Part shown: piece after piece, positions 25,968-36,211 of the stretch
How the letters are laid out: the number at the start of each line of letters is the position of its first letter
How positions within the stretch are numbered: position 1 is the stretch's first letter
Assembly (NCBI GenBank): GCA_023554245.1
Contig: JAMJQL010000075.1
Span: forward strand, 1-64,000
Length of the DNA: 64,000 bases
Direction: 5' to 3'
Origin: Gemmatimonadota bacterium
GTDB taxonomy: Bacteria; Gemmatimonadota; Gemmatimonadetes; Palauibacterales; Palauibacteraceae
Translations under genes and position numbers: made by a program
The notes under the pieces: generated by a model
What the model was told of the DNA's origin: nothing
The model's input: the letters and a program-made list of their open reading frames with translations, nothing else
The model's database searches: none

Positions 25968-26219
25968 ATGACAAAGCATTTTCGGGATGACGATGGTCGG
26001 CGCTGGAAGGCATGGCTCGCTTCACGCGACGTGTTCTGGCCCGATCCCGATGACAAGAGGAAGGTGGAGGACCGCGAAGCCGTGATCTTCGTCTGCTTCT
26101 CCGATCCTTCGGAGCCGCAGCGCAGGATCCGGTTGCCGGCCGGTTCGTTCGAGACGCTGTCGACGGACGATCTGGTCTCGCAGTTCGAGAAGGCGGAGGC
26201 CGATCCGGCCATCCGGTAA
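25968..26219 (+). CDS. small cytoplasmic protein, unrecognised
   Basis: This 83-residue, charged, Trp-containing soluble protein has no signal or membrane segment. Residues 35-60 look like two beta strands (AVIFVCFSDPSEPQRRIRLPAG), followed by a helix. It has a plausible promoter about 50 bases upstream, a GAGGTG site before ATG 25968, and a hairpin after the stop, so it looks like a genuine, independently transcribed gene. I do not recognise a family. Confidence 0.6.
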   Translation: MTKHFRDDDGRRWKAWLASRDVFWPDPDDKRKVEDREAVIFVCFSDPSEPQRRIRLPAGSFETLSTDDLVSQFEKAEADPAIR

Positions 26220-26245
26220 TCGGCAGCAGGCAGTACAGATCGCGC

Positions 26246-26286
26246 AGGGGGCGTGACGCCCGGCACCTCCGGACGTCTCGCCCCCT
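26246..26286 (+). terminator. hairpin with short T-run after the 83-residue gene
   Basis: AGGGGGCG (26246-26253) pairs with CGCCCCCT (26279-26286), followed by TTCTGC. It lies between the small gene and citrate synthase and may end or attenuate transcription. Confidence 0.45.
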
Positions 26287-26335
26287 TTCTGCACCAGGAA
26301 TCGGACCACTCGACAGGCGGAGGCTGGACTCACGC

Positions 26336-27469
26336 ATGAGCGGGAACAACAGAACTTCAGGCGGACTCGCAGGCGTCGTTGCGGCAGAGTCCGCGCTCAG
26401 CAAGATCGATGGCGAGAGCGGCAAGCTCTGGTACCGGGGCTACGACATCCACACGCTCGCGAAGGGCGCCGCCTTTCCCGAGGTCCTCTATCTGCTCTGG
26501 TACGGCGATCTGCCGAATCGGGCGGAGCTGATCGCATTCGAGGGACTGCTGGCCGCAGAGCGGGAGCTTCCTTCTGAGGTGATGGAGGTTCTGCGCGGGC
26601 TTCCGAGCGACACGGTGCCGATGTCGGCCCTGCGCACGGCGGTATCGGCACTGGGCTGCGTGGATCCGGATTCCGAATCGAACGATCGCGGCGCCGATCT
26701 GGCCAAGGGAGTCCGGCTGGTGTCACAGATGCCGACGGTCGTGGCCGCTTTCCATCGCCTGAGGGAAGGAAAAGCGCCGATCTCACCCGACCCCGATCTG
26801 TCGCATTCGGCCAACTTCCTCTACATGCTCAATGGGGATCGACCGGGCGAGACCGCGACACGCGCTCTCGACACTTCGCTGATTCTCTACCTGGAGCACG
26901 GCCTCAACGCCTCCACGTTCGCCTGCCGGATCGTGGCATCCACGCTTTCCGACATGCACTCGGCGATCACGGCCGGCATCGGGGCACTGAAGGGGCCGCT
27001 CCACGGCGGAGCGAATCAGCGGGCGATGGAGATGCTCCTGGAGATCGAAGAGCACGGGGACGCCGAGGCCTGGGTGGATGCGGCACTGGCCGAGGGGAAG
27101 AAGATCATGGGATTCGGCCACCGTGTCTATCGAACGGAGGACCCGCGGGCCACCCACCTCCGGCGGATGTCCGAAGAACTTTCAGACGACGCGGGAGCGG
27201 CCAGGCTGCACGCCCTGGCGCGGACGGTGGAGTCGACGATGCTGGACAGGAAAAGTATCCCCTGCAACGTCGATTTCTACTGTGCGACCGTTTACGGCAG
27301 TCTCGGTTTTCCACTCGACCTCTATACGCCGCTCTTCGCGATCGGTAGAGTAGGGGGTTGGGTCGGGCATGTGATGGAACAGCACGAGAACAATCGACTG
27401 ATCCGACCGCGCGCCGAGTACGTCGGCGAGCTCGATCGTCGTTTCGTTCGGCTCGAAGAGAGACGCTGA
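26336..27469 (+). CDS. gltA: citrate synthase
   Basis: This 377-residue enzyme condenses oxaloacetate and acetyl-CoA in the TCA cycle. Catalytic residues are visible: His in the block [17 protein letters not shown], His in MGFGHRVYR and Asp in PCNVDFYC. Its length matches the shorter, type-I (Gram-positive/archaeal-like) dimeric citrate synthases rather than the longer NADH-sensitive hexamers. A 2-methylcitrate synthase activity cannot be excluded from sequence alone. Isocitrate dehydrogenase follows 35 bases downstream, which supports a TCA-cycle role. Confidence 0.92.
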   Translation: MSGNNRTSGGLAGVVAAESALSKIDGESGKLWYRGYDIHTLAKGAAFPEVLYLLWYGDLPNRAELIAFEGLLAAERELPSEVMEVLRGLPSDTVPMSALRTAVSALGCVDPDSESNDRGADLAKGVRLVSQMPTVVAAFHRLREGKAPISPDPDLSHSANFLYMLNGDRPGETATRALDTSLILYLEHGLNASTFACRIVASTLSDMHSAITAGIGALKGPLHGGANQRAMEMLLEIEEHGDAEAWVDAALAEGKKIMGFGHRVYRTEDPRATHLRRMSEELSDDAGAARLHALARTVESTMLDRKSIPCNVDFYCATVYGSLGFPLDLYTPLFAIGRVGGWVGHVMEQHENNRLIRPRAEYVGELDRRFVRLEERR

Positions 27470-27504
27470 AACAGAGAACCTCGAAGCAAGGAGCGGAGGC
27501 GCAC

Positions 27505-28761
<1,257 letters not shown>

Positions 28762-28800
28762 GGTCGATCCGCCGAGCGCGCGCGGACGGACCCTGATCTC

Positions 28801-30819
28801 ATGCGCCGTGTGGCCGGAGCCCCGGACGCCGCGAGCCCCCGATCGGGCTCGGCGTCCGGGCGCCGACCTTCACCTCTGCTGGCGGTCGTGCTGGCGCTGA
28901 CCCTCCTGACGGCCCTTCCTCCGGCCGAGGCAGCAGCTCAGGAGACCGATCCGCCGGCGGCAGCCGACACGCTCCGGGCAGACTCGCTCCGGGCAGACAC
29001 GCTCCGGGCAGACTCGCTCCTTGTTCCGGCGGACTCCGTGGCCGACCAGCAGGCTCTGCCCGGTGCGCCGGTCGATTCTCTCGCCCTGGAGGCCGACAGC
29101 CTGATCGGCCCGCTCGAGCAGCCACTGGAAGGCACCCTGCGAGACAGCGCGGAGGCGCTTCCTTTCGCGAGGCTTCCCGATCTGATCGATCTGCCGGTGG
29201 AGGGCGCCTCGGTCGTGGTCGCGGACCTCGCGCGCGAAGACCTTCTCACGAGCAATGGGCTGACGCTTCTCGAGTTGCTCGAGGAGCAGCCAGCTCTGAC
29301 GCCGCTCCGGGCGAGCTTCTTCGGTGGGCCGCACCAGGCCAGCTGGGGTGGGTTGGGTCCAGGATTCCTGACCGTCCTGATCGACGGCAGGGAAGTGCCG
29401 ACGATGGACGGCGCACAACCGGATCTCACACGGTTCCCGATTGCTGCGCTGCAGCGCGTACGCATCGTCAGGGGCCTTGCCGGCTGGCGCGTCGAGCTGT
29501 TCACGATGTCGAGACAGAAGCGCGATGCCTATTCCCGAGTCGAAGGGGGCACCGGAGATCCAGGCCTGAGCCGCTTGCGACTCGTGTTCGACAACGGCTT
29601 CGGGCGCACGGTCCGGGTGGCTGCGAGTGCCGATCTGGTCGATGCGGCCGGGGAGTTTCCATCGAGCGATTTCGACTTCTTCGGGCTGCTCGAGTGGACG
29701 CCGGGAGACGAACGTTCGGGCATCGCCCTCACGTACGAATCGGAATCGATGGACAGGGAAGTGTACACCCCCGTCAACCTTCGACGGACGGAAGTCTTCC
29801 TCAGAGGTCGATATCCATTCGGCGACCGGATCCAGCTTCAGATGTTCGGCGGCTCCACGGGGTGGAAACTCGAGGACGAGGCTGTACCGGACTCCGCTCT
29901 GGCCGACAGGTCGGTCCTGAGCGGTGGAGCTACGCTTCGAGGTGACTGGGACAGAATCGGAGCAGGTGTAACGCTGGCGGCATGGGACAGTGACGTTCAC
30001 CCGCATCTTCAGCTCGACGCCGATGTTGGAGGGCGCGTCATCGGTCCGATTCGAGCCGAGCTCGGCGGGCGGCTCGCATCGTGGGAGGACTTCGACGTCT
30101 CGGAGCTCAGGGGGGGAGTTTCGGTAGACCTGCCCCTGCACCTCACTCTGCGAGCCGGTGCTGCGACGGGTACCCGGGGTGTCTCGTATCCGACCTTCGG
30201 GCAAGCCGATTCTCTCGGTTTCACGATCTTCAACGGCCGACTCGAGTTGACCTTGCCGTCTCTCACCCTCTACGGACTGGCGGAACGGCAGGACCTGGAT
30301 CGACAGCTCCCGTATCGATCTTCATTCGACCGATATCAGGAACCGATCGAAGGTCCCGCTGGCGTGACCGCCCTGGAGGCTGGCGGTTCCTTCCCCATAC
30401 TGCCGCTGTCGTGGCTGATCGAGGAGGCGAGCCCGCTCCGGCTCGGGGGCTTCTTCCGCTACCAGAGTTTCGATGAGTCGGCTCGACTGATGTACGTGCC
30501 GCAGTACCTGGCACGCGGCACCCTGGGATTCGACGACGAGTTCCTCGACGGGAATCTCGGCGTGCGCCTCGCACTCGGAATCAAGCACAGGGGCAGCATG
30601 GGAGTGCCGACGGCCGGTGCCGTAACCGAGCCTTCATCCACCCTGACCGGCGTTCCCGAGTACACGTTTCTGGACTGGAACATGGCGATACGGATCCTGA
30701 GCGTGATCGTCTACTATCGGTACGACAATATTACGGGCTTCAGCGCCAACGACTTCGTGGGGCTGTCGTATCCGGGTACGCGTTCGGTGTTCGGCGTGAA
30801 GTGGACGTTCCTGAATTGA
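28801..30819 (+). CDS. outer-membrane protein with TonB-plug-like domain
   Basis: This 672-residue protein has a signal peptide (about residues 24-48), an Ala/Asp/Leu-rich low-complexity stretch, a plug-like domain (about 135-220, with LLELLEEQPALTPL and VLIDGREVPTMDGAQPDL) and a long beta-rich region ending in aromatic SVFGVKWTFLN, typical of outer-membrane barrels. It resembles TonB-dependent receptors but is shorter than most, and no TonB box is obvious. Ligand is unknown. A 15-base tandem repeat encodes ADTLR/ADSLR units near residues 55-74. Start ATG 28801 gives a long n-region but is the only ATG ahead of the signal. Confidence 0.65.
   Translation: MRRVAGAPDAASPRSGSASGRRPSPLLAVVLALTLLTALPPAEAAAQETDPPAAADTLRADSLRADTLRADSLLVPADSVADQQALPGAPVDSLALEADSLIGPLEQPLEGTLRDSAEALPFARLPDLIDLPVEGASVVVADLAREDLLTSNGLTLLELLEEQPALTPLRASFFGGPHQASWGGLGPGFLTVLIDGREVPTMDGAQPDLTRFPIAALQRVRIVRGLAGWRVELFTMSRQKRDAYSRVEGGTGDPGLSRLRLVFDNGFGRTVRVAASADLVDAAGEFPSSDFDFFGLLEWTPGDERSGIALTYESESMDREVYTPVNLRRTEVFLRGRYPFGDRIQLQMFGGSTGWKLEDEAVPDSALADRSVLSGGATLRGDWDRIGAGVTLAAWDSDVHPHLQLDADVGGRVIGPIRAELGGRLASWEDFDVSELRGGVSVDLPLHLTLRAGAATGTRGVSYPTFGQADSLGFTIFNGRLELTLPSLTLYGLAERQDLDRQLPYRSSFDRYQEPIEGPAGVTALEAGGSFPILPLSWLIEEASPLRLGGFFRYQSFDESARLMYVPQYLARGTLGFDDEFLDGNLGVRLALGIKHRGSMGVPTAGAVTEPSSTLTGVPEYTFLDWNMAIRILSVIVYYRYDNITGFSANDFVGLSYPGTRSVFGVKWTFLN
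28966..29020 (+). repeat. 15-bp in-frame tandem repeat (ADTLR/ADSLR)
   Basis: Units of the form GACWCGCTCCGGGCA run from 28966 through 29020 (3.7 copies). One base alternates so that Thr and Ser alternate in the encoded pentapeptide. It lies in the exported linker of the outer-membrane protein and could vary in copy number by slippage. Confidence 0.85.
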
Positions 30820-30923
30820 GAAATGGATGACCTCGGGTCGTACGCCACGTTTGATCATTGTAAAGCACACGGAAATATAGGCATGAATGTATACCTCTCG
30901 TGTGATTTGACAGGTTCAGTTCG

Positions 30924-30953
30924 TTGACGGGCATGGGGTCGGGAACCTATTCT
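30924..30953 (+). promoter_or_regulatory. promoter TTGACG-N18-TATTCT ahead of yicC
   Basis: The -35 box is at 30924-30929 and the -10 box at 30948-30953 with an 18-base spacer, in a clearly AT-richer gap. Transcription would start near 30960, only about 5 bases before the yicC ATG at 30965. The mRNA would therefore be leaderless or nearly so. This is likely the main promoter of the 30.9-41.1 kb operon. Confidence 0.6.
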
Positions 30954-30964
30954 CTTCGGTCTAT

Positions 30965-31849
30965 ATGATTCGCAGCATGACGGGATTCGGGTCCGCTCCG
31001 CTGGAGTCGGGCGACACGATCGGGAGCATCGAGCTCCGATCCGTGAATTCACGGCACCTCAAGCTCAATTTTCGGTTACCCGCCGGGGCAGAAGCCTGGG
31101 AGGAACCGATTCGTGGCGCGATCGGGGATCGATTGCGCCGTGGACACGTGGATGTGACGCTTCGCCTGTCGCCAGCCCGCGAGGCCGCCGTTCGCTTCGA
31201 GGTGGACGAAATTCGGCTCGCCTCCTACCTGGAGGCGCTGAGGCGCGTGCAGGGAGCCCACGAGCTGGCGGGGACGCCCGACCTCGAGATGGTCAGCCGG
31301 ATCGACGGAATCCTCGTGGAGAGGTCGCCCGACCTGTTGGGGTCGGTCGATGCGGAGCGATTGCGGGAGGCGGCGAACCGGGCGGCCGACGAGCTGATCG
31401 AAATGCGCAGCCGTGAAGGAGATCGGCTGGCCGAGGAATTGAACGAGCGCCTCGATGCTCTCACCGGGAGACTGGAGGAGATCGAGAAGCTCGCGCCCGT
31501 GCGCCTCGAGTCCGAGCGCGCCCGGCTTCAGCGGTCGGTCGCCGAGCTCGCCGGGGGCGTCGACGTCGACGATGATCGCCTCGCGCGTGAAATCGCTGTG
31601 CTTGCCGACCGCTGGGACATCAGGGAGGAGATCGTCCGGGCCCGGGCGCACGTCGCGGCTTTCCGGGACCTGCTTCATCTCCCGGGTGAAGAGCCGGTGG
31701 GCAAGCGACTGGGCTTTCTGAGCCAGGAGCTGCTTCGCGAGGTGAACACGATCGGCTCGAAGGGAAACGACGCGACCATTGCTCATCACGTCGTCGAGGC
31801 GAAGAACGAACTGGAGACGATGCGCGAGCAGATCGAGAACATCGAATGA
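30965..31849 (+). CDS. yicC: YicC/YloC-family endoribonuclease
   Basis: This 294-residue protein opens with MIRSMTGFG, the hallmark N-terminus of the YicC family, and ends with the conserved KRLGFLSQELLREVNTIGSKGND...MREQIENIE block. E. coli YicC is an RNase implicated in small-RNA turnover; here the role is inferred. No Shine-Dalgarno site precedes ATG 30965, and a promoter -10 box ends 11 bases upstream, which suggests leaderless translation. It overlaps gmk by four bases (ATGA), the usual neighbour of this gene. Confidence 0.92.
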   Translation: MIRSMTGFGSAPLESGDTIGSIELRSVNSRHLKLNFRLPAGAEAWEEPIRGAIGDRLRRGHVDVTLRLSPAREAAVRFEVDEIRLASYLEALRRVQGAHELAGTPDLEMVSRIDGILVERSPDLLGSVDAERLREAANRAADELIEMRSREGDRLAEELNERLDALTGRLEEIEKLAPVRLESERARLQRSVAELAGGVDVDDDRLAREIAVLADRWDIREEIVRARAHVAAFRDLLHLPGEEPVGKRLGFLSQELLREVNTIGSKGNDATIAHHVVEAKNELETMREQIENIE

Positions 31850-32493
31850 ATGACCCCCTGCTGCTGGTTCTCGCCGGGCCGTCCGGTGGCGGGAAGACCA
31901 CGGTATGCCGGAGAATCGTCAAGAAGCGTCGGGATGCGGGTTTTTCGGTGTCGGCGACGACACGGCCCCCGAGGCCCGGGGAATTGGATGGCGCGGACTA
32001 CCACTTCGTGACCCGCGAGGAGTTCCAACGCCTGCTCGAAACAGATGGACTGCTGGAATGGGCGGAAGTCCACGGAGAGCTTTACGGAACTCCGCGGGAG
32101 GCACTGGGGGAACGAACGGATCCGACGAACTGCCTGTTGCTCGACATCGATGTGCAGGGAGCCCGGCAGGTCCGCGAGCGTGCGCCCGGGGCCGTTCTCG
32201 TGTTTCTGGTTCCACCCTCGGCGGAGGAGATGCTGGCCCGGCTGCGTCGGCGGGGCAGCGAAGATGAGCCCGGGCTGGCGCGACGAATGCGCACGGCCCT
32301 GTCGGAACTCGAGGCTGCCGCGGAATTCGACTACGTGGTGGTGAACGAAGTGCTCGATGCAACGGTACGAACCGTCGAGTCGATCCTGGAGGCGGAGCTC
32401 CACCGGGCTTCCCGCGTCAGGGACGACGTACTGGAGAGAACGGCCGGTCTGAGGAAGGCCCTCGAAGCCGACCTCGCCGGATCTCATACCTGA
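31846..32493 (+). CDS. gmk: guanylate kinase
   Basis: This 215-residue cytoplasmic enzyme phosphorylates GMP to GDP. The P-loop GPSGGGKTT is at residues 11-19, and GMP-binding elements follow (TTRPPRPGELDGADYHFV, EWAEVHGELYGTP). ATG 31846 overlaps the yicC stop as ATGA, implying translational coupling. rpoZ follows after 16 bases, the common gmk-rpoZ-coaBC order. Confidence 0.95.
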   Translation: MNDPLLLVLAGPSGGGKTTVCRRIVKKRRDAGFSVSATTRPPRPGELDGADYHFVTREEFQRLLETDGLLEWAEVHGELYGTPREALGERTDPTNCLLLDIDVQGARQVRERAPGAVLVFLVPPSAEEMLARLRRRGSEDEPGLARRMRTALSELEAAAEFDYVVVNEVLDATVRTVESILEAELHRASRVRDDVLERTAGLRKALEADLAGSHT

Positions 32494-32509
32494 ACGAGGA
32501 GAAGAAATC

Positions 32510-32728
32510 GTGTCCAAGGTCTACAGTCCGGATGATCTGGTGCCGGCCGCGCCCGACAAGTACATGGGCGTGCTGGTGGCGGCCAAGTATGCGCGCGAGC
32601 TGAACGTGCTCCCGCTCGAACGCTCGCCATACGGCGCCGACAAGCTGACGACGATGGCCCTGTCGGCCCTGGCTTCGGGTGATCTCGAGTTCCGCCTGGT
32701 CAAGCGAAGACGGGCTGAAGGAGAGTGA
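32510..32728 (+). CDS. rpoZ: RNA polymerase omega subunit
   Basis: This 72-residue protein matches the omega subunit in size and in the helix region KYMGVLVAAKYARELN followed by KLTTMALSALASGDLEF. It helps assemble and stabilise RNA polymerase. The GTG start at 32510 has GAGGAGAAG upstream. It lies between gmk and coaBC, the standard context, which greatly supports the call for such a short protein. Confidence 0.88.
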   Translation: MSKVYSPDDLVPAAPDKYMGVLVAAKYARELNVLPLERSPYGADKLTTMALSALASGDLEFRLVKRRRAEGE

Positions 32729-32740
32729 ACCGGGGGATCA

Positions 32741-33952
32741 ATGCGCCCCTTTGACGGTCGGCGGGTGCTCCTGGTCGTCGCCGGGGGGATAGCGGCCTAC
32801 AAGTCGGTTCATCTGCTGCGTTCGCTGCGCTCCGAAGGAGCGGAGGTTGAGGTGATGATGACCGGTGCGGCCGAGCATTTCGTCGGTCGGGTCACCTTCG
32901 AGGCCCTGGCCGGACGTCCAGTGCATACGGACCTGTGGACACGGCCGCTGGCGCACATCGAGCTGGGGCGTGATTGCGATCTGGCGATCGTGGCGCCGGC
33001 GACGGCGGACCTGCTGGCAGCAATGGCTCATGGAAGGGCTGACGACCTGGCTTCGGCCACGCTCCTGGCAGCCGATTGTCCGGTGCTCGCCTGCCCGGCA
33101 ATGAACACGCGCATGTGGGAGCACCCGGCCACCGTCCGCAACCTGGAGATGTTGACCGAGGATGGTGTTCGGCTGGTCGGACCGGAGGACGGGCCGCTCG
33201 CCGAGGGAGAGTTCGGCGTGGGGCGGATGGCCGAGCCCGAGCAGATCATGTCGGTGGCCGGAAGACTCCTCGAAGTCGATTCGATTCTCGGGGGCAGGAA
33301 GGTGGTCGTCACCGCCGGGCCGACGCGCGAGGCCATCGATCCGGTGCGATTCCTCGGAAATCGATCATCAGGCCGGATGGGATTCGAACTGGCGGCCTCT
33401 GCCTGGCGTCGAGGGGCCGAGGTCGTCTGTATACACGGGCCCGCAACCGTGCCCCGGCCGCACGGACCGAAGATGATCGAGACGGAGGATGCGGACGCGA
33501 TGCTCCGTTCCCTGCGCACGGAGCTCGACGGGGCTGCAGTCCTGTGCATGGCAGCGGCGGTTTCCGATTTTCGGGCTGCATCGCCCTCCCGGGAGAAGAT
33601 CAAGAAGGAAGACGTGGACGCGGAGGGCTTTCGGCTGGAGCTCGAGCGGGGTCCGGACCTTCTCGTGGAGACGAAAGAGCAGCGCGAGTCTTCGAATATC
33701 TTCACCCTTGGATTCGCGCTCGAGACCCGCGACGGACTGAGGAACGCCCGGTCCAAGCTGGAGGGGAAGGGCATGGATCTGGTCGCGCTCAACATCGCCG
33801 GATCGCCCGGCAGCGGATTCGACGTCGATACCAATCGCATCACGGTGCTGGATCCTGCGGGGACGGTCGAGGAGCTGCCTCTGCTGACGAAACGGGAAGC
33901 CGCCGATCGTCTTCTGGATCGGATCGAGGACCAGCTCGGGGACGGAAGCTGA
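32741..33952 (+). CDS. coaBC: bifunctional phosphopantothenoylcysteine decarboxylase/synthetase
   Basis: This 403-residue enzyme makes 4'-phosphopantetheine in coenzyme A synthesis. The N-terminal CoaC half has His72 in AHIELG and the FMN/substrate motif PAMNTRMW (119-126). The C-terminal CoaB half has ITAGPTREAIDPVRFLGNRSSG-type start and the KKEDVDAEGFRLEL strand. In the substrate-clamp motif, usually ACG-x-x-G-x-GRM with the active-site Cys, the sequence here is LAEGEFGVGRM, with Glu155 replacing Cys. Other lineages are known to vary here, so activity may persist by a modified mechanism. Position after rpoZ is canonical. Confidence 0.92.
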   Translation: MRPFDGRRVLLVVAGGIAAYKSVHLLRSLRSEGAEVEVMMTGAAEHFVGRVTFEALAGRPVHTDLWTRPLAHIELGRDCDLAIVAPATADLLAAMAHGRADDLASATLLAADCPVLACPAMNTRMWEHPATVRNLEMLTEDGVRLVGPEDGPLAEGEFGVGRMAEPEQIMSVAGRLLEVDSILGGRKVVVTAGPTREAIDPVRFLGNRSSGRMGFELAASAWRRGAEVVCIHGPATVPRPHGPKMIETEDADAMLRSLRTELDGAAVLCMAAAVSDFRAASPSREKIKKEDVDAEGFRLELERGPDLLVETKEQRESSNIFTLGFALETRDGLRNARSKLEGKGMDLVALNIAGSPGSGFDVDTNRITVLDPAGTVEELPLLTKREAADRLLDRIEDQLGDGS

Positions 33953-33960
33953 GCGGCGCC

Positions 33961-34818
33961 GTGTCCGATCGCGCCCGACTGCTGGCCGAGCACCTCCGGC
34001 ACAGGAGGTTGCTGGGGGAGACCGAGGTGTTCTGCGAGCCGGGCATGCGTGAGGACATCCTGACGCGGGCGGAGAGCCTGACTCGCAAGGCGGGGCGCGG
34101 ACAGGCTACCGAGGCGGTGACCGGCGCAGCCCGGGTTTCAACGGCTGCGTCTACGGCCGGCTCGACGATCGCGGCTCCGCTCGATCGAGAGCTGGAACGG
34201 CTGGCGCGAGAAGGTCCGACTGCGGAAATCCTCGGCATCGAGGATCTCGAGCGACTCAAGGCCGTATCCGACGCCTGCACACGCTGCGGCTTGCATGCGA
34301 CGCGAACCCGACCGGTCTTTGCCGACGGATCCAGCACAGCCCGCGTGATGTGCGTTGGCGAGGCTCCCGGTCAGAAGGAAGACGAGACCGGCCTGCCATT
34401 CGTGGGACGCGCCGGCCAGCTTCTCGATCGCCTGCTGGCGTCGGTCGGACTCGGCCGATCGGAGGTTTTCATCTGCAACGTCCTGAAGTGCCGTCCTCCC
34501 GCGAACCGGAATCCTTCCCCCGAAGAGATCGAGAGCTGCTCTCCCTTCCTGCGTCGGCAGCTCTCGTTGGTGGACCCGGAGCTGGTGATCGCGTTCGGTA
34601 CCTTTGCGGCGCGCACTCTGCTGAATGCGAACGAGTCGCTGGGTCGGATGCGCCGCCAGGTGCACCAGTACGAAGGACGACCGCTGGTGGTCACCTATCA
34701 TCCGGCAGCCCTGCTGAGAAACCCGGGTTGGATCCGACCCACCTGGGAGGACTTGCAGCGGGTACGGGAGATTCTCGACGATGGTGCGCGTGCGGCTCCG
34801 GGGGACAATCATGGCTGA
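33961..34818 (+). CDS. family-4 uracil-DNA glycosylase (iron-sulfur)
   Basis: This 285-residue enzyme removes uracil from DNA. The four iron-sulfur Cys residues are at about 106, 109 (ACTRC), 177 and 193 (KCRPPANRNPSPEEIESC). The active-site motif is GEAPGQKEDETGLPFVGRAG and the second motif is HPAALLRNPG. About 90 N-terminal residues form an extra variable region, as in several family-4 proteins. GTG 33961, eight bases after coaBC, is chosen because the frame upstream lies within coaBC. Its stop overlaps the dnaB start (ATGGCTGA). Confidence 0.9.
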   Translation: MSDRARLLAEHLRHRRLLGETEVFCEPGMREDILTRAESLTRKAGRGQATEAVTGAARVSTAASTAGSTIAAPLDRELERLAREGPTAEILGIEDLERLKAVSDACTRCGLHATRTRPVFADGSSTARVMCVGEAPGQKEDETGLPFVGRAGQLLDRLLASVGLGRSEVFICNVLKCRPPANRNPSPEEIESCSPFLRRQLSLVDPELVIAFGTFAARTLLNANESLGRMRRQVHQYEGRPLVVTYHPAALLRNPGWIRPTWEDLQRVREILDDGARAAPGDNHG

Positions 34819-36211
34819 ATCGGGGATTTCGATGAGGACCGACCGGGGCATCCAGAGCGCGAGGCAGCCACCCTGGTCCGAAGAGGCCGAGATATCGGTG
34901 CTCTCGGCCATGCTGATCGATGGGGACGCCGTCGCCCGGGCCGTAGAGATGGTGGATGACTCCTCCTTCTATCGCGAGGCGAATCGCCGCGTATTCCGCG
35001 CAATGATCCGCCTTTACTCGCGTGGAGAGGTGATCGATGCCGTAACGCTCTCCGATGAACTGAAGAGTGCAGGGGAGCTCGAAGGGGCGGGGGGCATGTC
35101 GTACCTCGCCCGGCTCGTCGATGCCGTGCCCACGGCGGCCAACATCGAATACCACTGCCGGATTCTCCAGGACAAGGCAGTTCTCCGGAAACTGATCGAA
35201 GCATCGACGGACATCATACAGGACGCCTACGAAGCCCCGGCAGGAGAGGTGGATGACACTCTGGATCGCGCGGAACAGAGGATCTTCCAGATCGCGCAGT
35301 CATCCGAGCGTCAGGGCTTCGTCTGGATCAAGGAGATCCTCTGGCCGACGTTCGAGCGGATCGAGGAGTTGCAGCGAAGTCCGGGTTCGGTCACCGGCGT
35401 AGCAGCTGGATTCCCGGACCTCGACAACATGACGGCTGGATTCCAGCCGGGGGACCTCGTCGTCGTTGCGGGACGTCCTTCGATGGGCAAGACGGCTCTG
35501 GCCCTGAATTTCGCCCAGCATGCCGCGATCGAACAGGATGTGCCGGTCGCGGTATTCTCACTGGAGATGTCAAAGGAGCAGCTTGTGCAGCGGTTGCTCT
35601 GCGCCGAGGGGCGGGTCGATTCCGGCCGCCTCCGCCGGGGCAGGCTTCAGGACGACGAGTACGCCCGGCTCGCGACTGCGGCCGGCCACCTGAACACGGC
35701 GCCGATCTGGATCGACGACACTCCCGCGATCACACCGAACGAGGTGCGGGCCAAGGCCCGTCGCCTGGCCTCCGAGACGAATCTCGGAATGCTGGTCGTG
35801 GATTACCTTCAGCTGATGGCTGGCCCGCGGAACGTGGAGAATCGTCAGCAGGAGATCAGCGCCATATCGCGTTCTCTCAAGGCGGTGGCGAAGGAACTGA
35901 ACATTCCGGTGATCGCGCTGTCGCAGCTCTCCCGGGGACCGGAGCAGCGTACCGACAAGCGACCGATGCTGGCTGACCTCAGGGAGTCCGGGGCAATCGA
36001 GCAGGACGCGGATGTGGTGATGTTCGTGTACCGTGAAGAGGCCTATCGTAAGGACGGCGACATGCTCGACGAGCAGGGAGAATCGATCGAGGGGCGGGCT
36101 GAGCTGATCGTGGGGAAGCAGCGGAACGGGCCGACCGGCACGGTACACCTCTATTTCCACAAGCCGTACACGCTGTTCGAGTCTCTGGCGCGAAGGGGGC
36201 CCGGAAGCTGA
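34811..36211 (+). CDS. dnaB: replicative DNA helicase DnaB
   Basis: This 466-residue hexameric helicase unwinds DNA at replication forks. It has the N-terminal primase-interacting domain (about 15-130), the linker, and the RecA-like motor with Walker A GRPSMGKTAL (about 221), the Walker B strand LVVDYLQLM and the arginine-finger region RESGAIEQDADVVMFVYREE. ATG 34811 overlaps the upstream stop by 8 bases; ATG 34832 is an alternative. No intein is present. radA begins at or just after its stop. Confidence 0.95.
   Translation: MAESGISMRTDRGIQSARQPPWSEEAEISVLSAMLIDGDAVARAVEMVDDSSFYREANRRVFRAMIRLYSRGEVIDAVTLSDELKSAGELEGAGGMSYLARLVDAVPTAANIEYHCRILQDKAVLRKLIEASTDIIQDAYEAPAGEVDDTLDRAEQRIFQIAQSSERQGFVWIKEILWPTFERIEELQRSPGSVTGVAAGFPDLDNMTAGFQPGDLVVVAGRPSMGKTALALNFAQHAAIEQDVPVAVFSLEMSKEQLVQRLLCAEGRVDSGRLRRGRLQDDEYARLATAAGHLNTAPIWIDDTPAITPNEVRAKARRLASETNLGMLVVDYLQLMAGPRNVENRQQEISAISRSLKAVAKELNIPVIALSQLSRGPEQRTDKRPMLADLRESGAIEQDADVVMFVYREEAYRKDGDMLDEQGESIEGRAELIVGKQRNGPTGTVHLYFHKPYTLFESLARRGPGS

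Noticed and set aside
33376-33396. tRNA-like T-loop (GGATTCGAACTGG)
   Set aside because: It lies inside coaBC in a conserved coding block, and no matching acceptor or anticodon stem is present.
33076-33960. N-terminal extension of the uracil-DNA glycosylase frame
   Set aside because: The frame is open across most of coaBC, but this part is the out-of-phase shadow of coaBC; the real start is GTG 33961.
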